Shown here piece after piece: positions 16,865 through 24,873 of a DNA stretch of 64,000 nucleotides (positions are counted from its first letter, which is position 1; each line of letters opens with the position of its first letter). The stretch lies in contig URSF01000002.1 of assembly GCA_900550445.1 (NCBI GenBank), positions 61,226 through 125,225 on the forward strand, given 5' to 3'. This stretch comes from an uncultured Rhodospirillaceae bacterium. Its GTDB lineage: Bacteria; Pseudomonadota; Alphaproteobacteria; CAAGCB01; CAG-977. The notes beneath the pieces are model-generated. The model made no database searches. It was not told the DNA's origin and was given only the letters and a program-made list of their open reading frames with translations. The translations under genes and the position numbers were made by a program.

Positions 16865-17287
16865 ATGACTGTACAACGCACGTTTTCCATTATTAAACCT
16901 GATGCCACCCGGCGCAATCTGACGGGCAAAATCAACGCCGTTATCGAAGAAAACGGCCTGCGCATCGTTGCTCAGCGCCGCGTGCGCCTGACGACAGAAC
17001 AGGCAAAGGCTTTTTACGAAGTCCATGCCGGCAAACCGTTTTATGACGAACTGGTCGCCTTTATGACGTCCGAACCCGTCGTCGTTCAGGTGCTGGAAGG
17101 CGAAAACGCCGTCGCGCATTACCGCGAAGTCATGGGCGCGACGAATCCCGAAAAGGCTGCCGAAGGCACCATTCGCAAAATGTTTGCCGTTTCCATGGGG
17201 GAAAATTCCGTCCACGGATCCGATTCCGATGAAAATGCCGCTCGTGAAATCAGCTTTTTCTTTTCGCAGTGCGATATCGTCGGTTAA
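16865..17287 (+). CDS. ndk: Nucleoside diphosphate kinase
   Basis: Balances nucleoside triphosphate pools by transferring the gamma-phosphate from ATP to NDPs through a phosphohistidine. It has 140 residues, the exact family size. Lys11, and His117 in the NSVHGSDS active-site segment, are present. The start is the ATG at 16865, preceded by AGAGGA; the frame is open upstream but the family N-terminus begins at this codon (TVQRTFSIIKPDA). Confidence 0.97.
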   Translation: MTVQRTFSIIKPDATRRNLTGKINAVIEENGLRIVAQRRVRLTTEQAKAFYEVHAGKPFYDELVAFMTSEPVVVQVLEGENAVAHYREVMGATNPEKAAEGTIRKMFAVSMGENSVHGSDSDENAAREISFFFSQCDIVG

Positions 17288-17317
17288 TGTTGTTTAATTA
17301 AAACGGGAGCCGCCCCA

Positions 17318-18523
17318 ATGAAAAAAAATCGTTTTTGTTTTTCAGCCGTTTTGACAGTTTTGTTTTTCATGATGCTGTCTGCCGGTTCCGTGCGGGCGGC
17401 TCCGATTGATACAAAAATGTTTTCCGCCAGCGGCATTCAGGTCGACGTTACGGCCGGCAATGCCGCCGCGGCGCGCGAACAGGCCATGCAGGACGGCCAA
17501 AAAAGGGCGCTGATGGTCGTTATGGAACGTATTACGCCGTCTTATGTCGTCGACCAGCTGCCTGAACTGGTGCCGGACGATATTCTGAATTTCGTTCAGG
17601 ATATCAGCGTATTAAACGAAAAAACGTCGTCCGTGCGCTACATGGCGACGCTGGAAGTGCGCTTTAACCCCGATGCCGTCAGAGAACTGCTGCGTCAAAA
17701 CGGCCTGCCGTATGTCAGAACGTCCGGCAAACCGCTGTTGATTCTGCCGGTCTATAAACGTTCCGTTTCTGCTTCGCCCGTTTTGTGGGCGGAAGACAAC
17801 GCCTGGCTGCGCGCCTGGGTCAACCGCACGACGGAAAGCTATATGGTGCCGCTGTTTGTTCCCATGGGGGAATTGTCGGATTTGCAGACGGTGACGGTGG
17901 ATCAGATTTTAAACGGTGATCTGGCTGCGGCGCAGGCTTTGGCCAAACGTTACGAAGCCGAAGGCATTCTGATCGTCGAATTGATCCGCAACGGCCAGAC
18001 GTTTACGGTTAAAGGCCGGGCCATGGACGAAATGACGGCTTCCGAAATTCCGAATTTTTCGTTTTCTGTGCCGCTGACAAAAAATACGGCCACGACATTT
18101 TCCCGCGCCGTGAAAAAAGTCGTTGAACATCTGGAAAGCGTCTGGAAAAGCGAACAAATGGTTCAGTTTAACGAAGCCGCTTCTTTGGTGGCTTTAGTTC
18201 CCGTTTCCGATCTGAAACAATGGGAAAAAATCAAAGGGCGGCTGGACAGGATTCCGATTATCAGCTCGTATTACATGCAGGCGGCGCGCGCCGGCGTGTT
18301 GCAGCTGACGATCTTTTTTGCGGAAAATCTGGAACGCCTGCAGAAAGAAATGAATAAACGTATGCTGTCGTTAAGTGTTCTGCCTTCCGGCGTGTTCAAA
18401 TTAACCGCGGCGGAACAGGCGTCTTACATGCCTTTGGGCGGGGAAAATCCTTCTGAACAAACCAATGAAAACACAATGATGCCGGCAGCGCAGGAAAAGC
18501 CGCAGGAAGATATTCTTCCCTGA
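17318..18523 (+). CDS. Exported DUF2066 protein
   Basis: 401 residues with a clear N-terminal signal peptide (basic start, hydrophobic core to about residue 24, AxA-like cleavage site VRAAP). The rest matches the DUF2066 pattern found in proteobacteria, with the ASGIQVDVTA and LPYVRTSGKPLLILPV segments. The protein is presumably periplasmic; its function is unknown. GGGAGC lies 8 bases before the start. In alphaproteobacteria this family is commonly next to the AI-2E-type permease and hdaA, as it is here, which suggests a shared operon rather than a proven shared pathway. Confidence 0.85.
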   Translation: MKKNRFCFSAVLTVLFFMMLSAGSVRAAPIDTKMFSASGIQVDVTAGNAAAAREQAMQDGQKRALMVVMERITPSYVVDQLPELVPDDILNFVQDISVLNEKTSSVRYMATLEVRFNPDAVRELLRQNGLPYVRTSGKPLLILPVYKRSVSASPVLWAEDNAWLRAWVNRTTESYMVPLFVPMGELSDLQTVTVDQILNGDLAAAQALAKRYEAEGILIVELIRNGQTFTVKGRAMDEMTASEIPNFSFSVPLTKNTATTFSRAVKKVVEHLESVWKSEQMVQFNEAASLVALVPVSDLKQWEKIKGRLDRIPIISSYYMQAARAGVLQLTIFFAENLERLQKEMNKRMLSLSVLPSGVFKLTAAEQASYMPLGGENPSEQTNENTMMPAAQEKPQEDILP

Positions 18524-18546
18524 TTTTGTTAATAAGGAAAAAATTA

Positions 18547-19620
18547 ATGTCGAACATGCAAAAATTATCCGTCTGGGGGCTGGCTTTTGTTCTTTTTGTC
18601 GCCGGTGTTTATGTTTTGCGCGATGTTTTGCTGCCTTTTGTGGCAGGGATTGCCATTGCTTATTTCCTGGATCCGCTGACGACCCGTCTGCAAAAAAAGC
18701 TTCATTCCAGAATCGCGGCCGTCTGCGTCGTGTCGGCCGTGCTGGTGCTGCTGTTTTTGCTGTGTATCTTCATTATTGTTCCGATCGTGCAGAAACAGTT
18801 AAGCATCTTTATCGCCAATCTGCCGGTTTATGCCGGACTGCTGTGGTCAAAAATCGAACCGTATGCGATGGAATTAAAACGCTTGTTTCCCAAACAGGCC
18901 GGCGATTTGCATCAAACTGTATCGGAACATATTTCCGGCGGTTTCAGACTGCTGCTGGGGACGGCGCGCAAAGTATTGTCCGGCAGCATGGCTTTCATTA
19001 ACCTGCTTTCCCTGCTGCTGATTACGCCGGTGGTCGCTTTTTATCTGCTGCGCGACTGGACGAATTTCTGCCTGTCCGTGCGCCGTCTGCTGCCCCGGGC
19101 GGAAGCCAAGACAATTCGTTCTTTGTTGTCGGAAATGAATGATATTATTTCCGGATTCGTCCGCGGACAGGCGACGGTTTGCCTGTGTCTGGGCATTTTT
19201 TACGCCGTCGGCCTGACTTTGGCCGGGTTGGATCTGGGACTGCTGATCGGATTGGGAATCGGCATTTTGTCTTTTATTCCTTATGTCGGTTCGACAACGG
19301 GATTTATTATCAGCGTCAGTCTGGCTGCCGTTCAGTTTGACGATTGGAAACGCATCGCCGTTGTCGTCGTGATTTTCTTTACGGGGCAGATGCTGGAAGG
19401 CAACGTTTTGACGCCGAAACTGGTCGGGGAAAAGGTCGGGTTGCACCCAGTGTGGGTTATGTTCGCATTGCTGGTCGGGGCGACGCTGTTTGGTTTTCTG
19501 GGGGTTTTGATCGCGGTTCCCGCTGCTGCGATTATCGGCGTTTTAGTGCGTTTCGGTATTCAAAAATACATGGAAAGCGCGCTGTATCTGGGAACGGCTG
19601 AACAAAATCAAAATGCCTGA
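18547..19620 (+). CDS. AI-2E/PerM family membrane transporter
   Basis: 357 residues with seven to eight membrane helices in the pattern of the AI-2E transporter family (N-terminal pair, a large helical segment near 90-150, then five C-terminal helices with GLGIGILSFIPYVGS and FLGVLIAVPAAA). Members include the putative autoinducer exporter TqsA and Na+/H+ antiporters, so the substrate is open. The ATG at 18547 follows TAAGGAAAAA, a better start than the TTG at 18526. The end overlaps hdaA by 8 bases. Confidence 0.88.
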   Translation: MSNMQKLSVWGLAFVLFVAGVYVLRDVLLPFVAGIAIAYFLDPLTTRLQKKLHSRIAAVCVVSAVLVLLFLLCIFIIVPIVQKQLSIFIANLPVYAGLLWSKIEPYAMELKRLFPKQAGDLHQTVSEHISGGFRLLLGTARKVLSGSMAFINLLSLLLITPVVAFYLLRDWTNFCLSVRRLLPRAEAKTIRSLLSEMNDIISGFVRGQATVCLCLGIFYAVGLTLAGLDLGLLIGLGIGILSFIPYVGSTTGFIISVSLAAVQFDDWKRIAVVVVIFFTGQMLEGNVLTPKLVGEKVGLHPVWVMFALLVGATLFGFLGVLIAVPAAAIIGVLVRFGIQKYMESALYLGTAEQNQNA

Positions 19621-20305
19621 TCATTTTTATCCCGTGGCTTTGGATCTGCCGGTGCGTTCTTTGACGGGACGCAGTGATTTTTTCGTTTCCGAAGAAAACG
19701 CGGCGGCGGTCGCTTTGATAGATTCTTTTCCGAACGGGTTTAACGGCGCGGTGATTTTCGGGGAAAAAGGCTGCGGCAAAACGCATCTGGCGCATTTGTT
19801 CGCCGCGGCGGCTTTTCAAAAAACGGGGCGGGAAGCGGTTGTTATGCCGGCGGTGGATTTTGATCCTTCGTCTTTGACGGATTTTTTGGAAAAAAGCGCC
19901 TGCATTGTTTTGGAAAACATCAGCCGGCCGGTTGATGAGCGGGGCTTGTTTCATTTGCTGAACGCGGTTAAAAGCCTGAACGGTTTTGTTTTGCTGACGG
20001 CCGAACGGCCACCTGCGGCGTGGGGGCTGACGTTGCCCGATTTGATGACGCGGTTAAAGGCTTTGCCCTGTATAGAAATTCAGCCGCCGGGCGAAATGCT
20101 GATGCAGGCTGTTTTAATCAAACAGTTTGCCGACCGGCAGTTAAAGGTTGCGCCCGAAGTGATCGCGTATCTTTTAAAAAATATGGAACGTTCGTTCCGG
20201 GTCGCGTCTTTTATCACGCGGCGGGCGGACGAGTTGTCTTTGGCGGAACGCCGCGCCGTGACGATTCCTCTGGTACGCCGAGTGCTTTTAGAAATAAAAA
20301 ATTAG
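19613..20305 (+). CDS. hdaA: DnaA-related replication regulator HdaA
   Basis: 230 residues, homologous to the AAA+ part of DnaA but lacking its DNA-binding domain. The Walker A motif GEKGCGKTH is at residues 50-58. The N-terminal VALDLPVRS segment resembles the short peptide by which HdaA/Hda binds the sliding clamp. In Caulobacter HdaA with the clamp stimulates ATP hydrolysis by DnaA after initiation and so prevents re-replication. It overlaps the AI-2E permease gene by 8 bases. The Walker B region (IVLENISR) is less acidic than the classical DE, a common feature of Hda proteins. Confidence 0.85.
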   Translation: MPDHFYPVALDLPVRSLTGRSDFFVSEENAAAVALIDSFPNGFNGAVIFGEKGCGKTHLAHLFAAAAFQKTGREAVVMPAVDFDPSSLTDFLEKSACIVLENISRPVDERGLFHLLNAVKSLNGFVLLTAERPPAAWGLTLPDLMTRLKALPCIEIQPPGEMLMQAVLIKQFADRQLKVAPEVIAYLLKNMERSFRVASFITRRADELSLAERRAVTIPLVRRVLLEIKN

Positions 20306-20331
20306 TTTTTCTGCGAGCGGGAGGGGATATG

Positions 20332-21378
20332 ATGAACGAATTTTTTCAAAATACGGACGCCCCTCTTGTCAGTGTGGTTATGCCTGTGTTTAACCATCCG
20401 GCGTCACGTCTTCGTCAAGCCGTACGGAGTATATTGAATCAAACATATTCCCGTTTTGAATTGATTATCATTGACGGACATCTGACGGACGCTAATTTAG
20501 AAATCGTCAAAGAATTTGCAGATCCCAGGATCGTTTACTGCAGGGCAAAAGGGTATATAAACTGTTTGAATCTGGGCATGAAAAAAGCAGCCGGAGATTA
20601 TATCGCACGCATGGATTCCGATGATATTTCATATCCCCGCAGGTTAGAAGAACAAGTCTTCTTTTTAGAGCAAAATCCCGATGTCGGACTGTGTTCCTGT
20701 CAGGCTGAAATATTCGGGGATACTAAGCCCTGCGTTACGAAAAACGCGGCGGATATTGATTTCATCACCTATGTTAAGACAGGACAGATACTTCATCCGG
20801 CCATAATGTTCCGGCGTGAATTGAACGTTGAATTTGATGCGGTTAAACCGTGCGAGGATTGTCTGTTATTCCGCAAGCTTTTATTAAGCGGCTGTGTTAT
20901 TAAAAATTTGGATAAGGTTTTATTTAAAAATCGGGTAAACCGAAATTCGATTATGGTGCGCCGGCCGAAACTAATGGAACTGTTAATGGCGAAAATAAAT
21001 CTTTATGCGTTTAGCCGTCTGCCCCGTTTAAGGGGAATATTGAACTTTTCCGAAACGGTTTTGGATAAAAGAAGTTTTATGATTTCCGATTTTTCCAGCT
21101 TTTTTAAGTTTGTCGGGGAAATGAAAAAATTAGATGCGGTTTATGGCATAAATACGCTGTCGATGTTTCGTCCTTTTCTGGATTATATGATCTCTCATTC
21201 TTTGAATAGAGCATCGGTTTATCTTTATTTGATTACAACGCCGCTTTTTTACACGTTTTACCGGCCGTTCAAAAAGATTGTCCAGCTGATTTTTTCCATT
21301 AGAAATAAAAGGCTTTCAAATGGACGGAAAATAAAGGTAATGACGATTTTCGGAGCGGAGATTAAATTAAAAAAATGA
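20332..21378 (+). CDS. Glycosyltransferase family 2
   Basis: 348 residues. The start is the second of two adjacent ATG codons, 7 bases after GGAGG; the frame is open much further upstream but that part overlaps hdaA in another frame. The N-terminal GT-A domain shows VSVVMPVFNHP, the LNQTYSRFELIIIDG segment and the metal-binding MDSDD at about residues 95-99. The C-terminal third is basic with weak hydrophobic stretches. It is more A+T-rich than hdaA and proS on either side and unrelated to them, so it looks like an inserted cell-surface glycan gene. Confidence 0.9.
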   Translation: MNEFFQNTDAPLVSVVMPVFNHPASRLRQAVRSILNQTYSRFELIIIDGHLTDANLEIVKEFADPRIVYCRAKGYINCLNLGMKKAAGDYIARMDSDDISYPRRLEEQVFFLEQNPDVGLCSCQAEIFGDTKPCVTKNAADIDFITYVKTGQILHPAIMFRRELNVEFDAVKPCEDCLLFRKLLLSGCVIKNLDKVLFKNRVNRNSIMVRRPKLMELLMAKINLYAFSRLPRLRGILNFSETVLDKRSFMISDFSSFFKFVGEMKKLDAVYGINTLSMFRPFLDYMISHSLNRASVYLYLITTPLFYTFYRPFKKIVQLIFSIRNKRLSNGRKIKVMTIFGAEIKLKK

Positions 21379-21528
21379 CAAAGACTCTAAAATGGCTGAA
21401 AAAGACGTTTCTTTGAATTTTCGGTTTTGTTTCCTTCCAAATAAATATTGCCAAACTTAATCGGATTGCCTAAAGTTCCTACAGGATTTTTTCCTGACTT
21501 TTTTCTTTGACAAAAATAGAGAATGATT

Positions 21529-22842
21529 ATGCGTTTATCTCGTTACTTTATGCCGACGCTGAAAGAAAATCCGGTGGAGGCTCAAATCGTATCCCACAGA
21601 CTGATGTTGCGCGCGGGCATGATCCGCCAAAGCAGCGCGGGCATTTATACATGGCTGCCTTTGGGATTGCGCGTGTTGAAAAAAATCGAAAACATTATCC
21701 GCGAAGAACAGGACCGCGCGGGCGCTCAGGAATTGCTGATGCCGACTTTGCAGCCGTCCGATTTGTGGAAAGACAGCGGCCGTTATGACGCGTACGGTCC
21801 GGAAATGCTGCGCATTACAGACCGCCATGACCGCGTTTTGGTTTACGGACCGACGGCGGAAGAAGTCATTAACGATATTGTGCGCACCGAATTAAAAAGC
21901 TATAAGGAAGCGCCGAAAATCCTTTATAACATTCAGTGGAAATTCCGCGATGAAGTCCGCCCCCGTTTCGGCGTGATGCGCGGGCGCGAATTTTTGATGA
22001 AGGACGCCTATTCGTTTGATTTAACGTATGAAGGCGCCAAGCATTCTTATAATAAAATGTTCGTCGCGTATCTGCGCACTTTCGCGCGCTGCGGCGTTCA
22101 TGCCATTCCGATGAAAGCTTCTACGGGACCGATCGGCGGGGATTTAAGTCATGAATTTATCGTTCTGGCCGATACGGGCGAAGAACAGGTCTATTGTGAC
22201 AAAGGTTATCTGGACATGGAAATTCCGTCCGAAAACATTGATTATGATTCGGATCTGGAACCGGTTTATAAAAAATGGACGTCGCTTTACGCGGCGACCG
22301 AAGATAAATATGACGAAGCGGAAGCCAAAGCGGTCGGCGACAACCTGTTAAGCGCGCGCGGCATTGAAGTCGGGCAGGTGTTTTATTACGGCAAAAAGTA
22401 TTCGATTCCGATGAACGTCGCCGTTGCCGGCGAAGACGACAAACCCGTTTTGTTTGAAGGCGGCTGTTATGGAATCGGCGTATCGCGTTTAATGGGGGCG
22501 ATTATCGAAGCGTCGCATGACGACAACGGGATTATCTGGCCCGAATCCGTCGCACCGTTTAAGGTCGGGCTGATTAACCTGACGGCCGGCAAGGCTGAAA
22601 CGGATAAAGCCTGCGGCGAACTGTATGAGAAATTACGGAAATCCGGTGTGGAAGTCCTTTACGATGACCGTGACGAACGGGCGGGCGTGAAGTTTTCGAC
22701 AATGGATCTGATCGGTTTGCCGTATCAGCTGATCGTCGGTTCGCGCGGTTTGGCCAACGGGGTCGTTGAAGTGAAAAACCGCAAGACGGGCGAACGTATG
22801 GAAATGGCGCCCGACGCGGCTGTCGAACTGCTGTCGAAGTGA
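21529..22842 (+). CDS. proS: Prolyl-tRNA synthetase, short form without editing domain
   Basis: Class II aminoacyl-tRNA synthetase charging tRNA-Pro. Motif 2 region FRDEVRPRFGVMRGREFLMKD-like residues and motif 3 GCYGIGVSRLMGA are present, and the anticodon-binding domain occupies the C-terminal 100 residues. At 437 residues it is about 130 shorter than the E. coli enzyme: the large insertion (INS) that edits Ala-tRNA-Pro is essentially missing, as in other alphaproteobacterial ProS. Editing would then need a separate ProXp-type deacylase, not seen here. The ATG at 21529 is 7 bases after AGAGA; ATG at 21523 is the alternative. It heads proS-lolC/E-lolD-dnaE. Confidence 0.95.
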   Translation: MRLSRYFMPTLKENPVEAQIVSHRLMLRAGMIRQSSAGIYTWLPLGLRVLKKIENIIREEQDRAGAQELLMPTLQPSDLWKDSGRYDAYGPEMLRITDRHDRVLVYGPTAEEVINDIVRTELKSYKEAPKILYNIQWKFRDEVRPRFGVMRGREFLMKDAYSFDLTYEGAKHSYNKMFVAYLRTFARCGVHAIPMKASTGPIGGDLSHEFIVLADTGEEQVYCDKGYLDMEIPSENIDYDSDLEPVYKKWTSLYAATEDKYDEAEAKAVGDNLLSARGIEVGQVFYYGKKYSIPMNVAVAGEDDKPVLFEGGCYGIGVSRLMGAIIEASHDDNGIIWPESVAPFKVGLINLTAGKAETDKACGELYEKLRKSGVEVLYDDRDERAGVKFSTMDLIGLPYQLIVGSRGLANGVVEVKNRKTGERMEMAPDAAVELLSK

Positions 22843-22860
22843 TTTTGTTCCGGGGGAAAG

Positions 22861-24111
22861 ATGATTTTTTCTGCTTTTGAACGCATGGTGGCTTTTCGCT
22901 ATTTGCGGGCGCGGCGCAAAGAAGGATTTGTTTCCGTGATTGCGGCTTTTTCCTTTTTGGGAATCGTGCTGGGAGTGGCGACGCTGATTATTGTTATGGC
23001 CGTGATGAACGGGTTCAGGCAGGAACTTCTTTCCCGCGTGCTGGGATTAAACGGGCATTTGGGCGTTTATGCCGTGCACGGCACCGTTCTGAATGATTAC
23101 GAAACTCTGGCCGGGCAGGCCGCGGCGGTCAAAGGCGTCAATATGGTGATGCCTTTGATTGAAGGGCAGGTGATGGTCAGCTCCGTGCGCAGCGCGCAGG
23201 GGGCGATTGTTCGTGGTGTGCGGCCGCAGGATTTTGCCAAAAGACCCGTTCTGGCCGACAGTATTGTCGGCGGCACGGCGACGGCTTTTTCCGAACCCGG
23301 CACGGTTGTCATCGGCGATCGTCTGGCACAGAAGCTGGGCGTTTATGTCGGTGAGGAAATTACGCTGATTTCGCCGAAAGGAACGGTCACCGCTTTCGGT
23401 TCCGTGCCGCGCATGCGTTCTTATACGGTCGGGGGGACTTTTTCCGTCGGCATGTACGAATATGATTCGGCCTTTATTTTTATGCCGATTGAGGAAGCGC
23501 AGAAGTTTTTCAATATGGACGATACAGTGACCAATCTGGAAGTTTTTTTGGACGGTCATGATCTGGTTTCTTCCGTTCAACCGCAAATGGCCGCCCGTCT
23601 GGGGCCGGGTGTGCGCATTTATGACTGGCAGCGCTCAAACGCCGCTTTTTTCAATGCCATTCAGGTGGAACGCAACGTCATGTTTTTAATCTTGACGCTG
23701 ATTATTCTGGTTGCGTCGTTTAACATGATTTCCGGTTTGATTATGCTGGTGAAAGACAAAGGCCGGGATATCGCCGTTTTGCGTACAATGGGAGCGACGC
23801 GGGGAATGGTGATGCGCATCTTTTTCATGAGCGGCGCGTCAATCGGGTTTTTCGGGACTTTGTTCGGCGTTTTGTTCGGTTTGCTGTTTTGCGACAATAT
23901 CGAATCAATCCGCCGTTTTTTGGAACGCCTGGCAGGAACGGATTTGTTCGCCGCGGAAATTTATTTTTTAACACAGCTGCCGGCCGAAGTCGATCCGGTG
24001 GAGGTCGCCGCCGTTGTGGTGATGGCTTTATTCCTTTCTTTCGCCGCGACGCTGTATCCGTCCTGGCGGGCGGCCAGATTAGACCCCGTGGAGGCTTTGC
24101 GCTATGAATGA
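22861..24111 (+). CDS. lolC: Lipoprotein-releasing ABC transporter permease LolC/E
   Basis: Membrane subunit of the Lol system, which extracts outer-membrane lipoproteins from the inner membrane and passes them to LolA. It has 416 residues: one N-terminal helix (about 25-48), a large periplasmic MacB-type domain, then three C-terminal helices. The signature SFNMISGLIMLVKDKGRDIAVLRTMGA near the second helix is typical of LolC/LolE. Only one permease gene is present, as is usual in alphaproteobacteria, so it likely forms a homodimer. It overlaps lolD by 8 bases and follows proS by 18. Confidence 0.93.
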   Translation: MIFSAFERMVAFRYLRARRKEGFVSVIAAFSFLGIVLGVATLIIVMAVMNGFRQELLSRVLGLNGHLGVYAVHGTVLNDYETLAGQAAAVKGVNMVMPLIEGQVMVSSVRSAQGAIVRGVRPQDFAKRPVLADSIVGGTATAFSEPGTVVIGDRLAQKLGVYVGEEITLISPKGTVTAFGSVPRMRSYTVGGTFSVGMYEYDSAFIFMPIEEAQKFFNMDDTVTNLEVFLDGHDLVSSVQPQMAARLGPGVRIYDWQRSNAAFFNAIQVERNVMFLILTLIILVASFNMISGLIMLVKDKGRDIAVLRTMGATRGMVMRIFFMSGASIGFFGTLFGVLFGLLFCDNIESIRRFLERLAGTDLFAAEIYFLTQLPAEVDPVEVAAVVVMALFLSFAATLYPSWRAARLDPVEALRYE

Positions 24112-24871
24112 TAAACATGAAATGGGCGTTAATCAGTCATCGGTGCCGGTTCTGGTGTTAAAGGGCGTGCGCCGTCATTATGTGCAGGGAAAAACAATTA
24201 TTGACGTTCTGCGCGGGATTGATTTGTCCGTGGCTCAGGGGGAAATGGTTGCTTTGGTCGGTCCTTCGGGGGCGGGGAAATCTACGCTGCTGCATGTGAC
24301 CGGGTTGTTGGAAGCCCCCGACGAGGGCGAAGTGTTTTTAAGCGGCGCGCCCAGTTCCGATATGGACGACGATACCCGGACAAAAATGCGTCGGGAATAT
24401 CTGGGGTTCGTGTATCAAAATCATAATTTGCAGCCGGAGTTTACCGCGTTGGAAAACGTGATGATTCCGCAGATGATTGCCGGAAAGAAAAAAAGCGAAG
24501 CGGCGGATTATGCCGGCTTCCTTTTGGAAAAAATGAAATTGGCCGACCGCATGAAGCATCGTCCGGCGCAGCTGTCCGGCGGCGAAGCTCAGCGTGTCGC
24601 GATTGCGCGGGCTTTGGCGAACAAGCCGCATATGCTGCTGGCTGACGAACCGACGGGGAATCTGGATCCGATGACGTCGGAATCCGTATTCGGCGTCTTG
24701 GTAGACGTTGTGCGTGAAACGGGATTGTCGGCTTTGATCGCAACGCATAATCCCGAACTGGCCGACCGTATGGACCGCAAAATCACGCTGCGCGACGGCC
24801 GGCTGGAAGAGCTGGATACGCTGGGCATGAGCGGGCGTATCGCCTTTAAACAACGCTTTATCGAAGTGTAA
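24104..24871 (+). CDS. lolD: Lipoprotein-releasing ABC transporter ATPase LolD
   Basis: ATPase partner of the preceding permease. It has 255 residues, slightly longer than the usual 230 because of about 15 extra N-terminal residues and a short tail. Walker A GPSGAGKST, Q-loop YQNHNLQPEF, signature LSGGEAQRVAIARAL and Walker B LLADEPTGNLD are all intact. The start overlaps the permease end by 8 bases; dnaE begins 2 bases after its stop. Confidence 0.95.
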   Translation: MNDKHEMGVNQSSVPVLVLKGVRRHYVQGKTIIDVLRGIDLSVAQGEMVALVGPSGAGKSTLLHVTGLLEAPDEGEVFLSGAPSSDMDDDTRTKMRREYLGFVYQNHNLQPEFTALENVMIPQMIAGKKKSEAADYAGFLLEKMKLADRMKHRPAQLSGGEAQRVAIARALANKPHMLLADEPTGNLDPMTSESVFGVLVDVVRETGLSALIATHNPELADRMDRKITLRDGRLEELDTLGMSGRIAFKQRFIEV

Positions 24872-24873
24872 AA

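Noticed and set aside
20020..20331. 104-residue N-terminal extension of the GT2 protein
   Set aside because: It overlaps hdaA in another frame, and the second ATG at 20332 has a strong binding site and the correct GT2 start.
21482..21496. Small CAGGA/TCCTG hairpin followed by T before proS
   Set aside because: The stem is only five bases, which is too weak to call a terminator.
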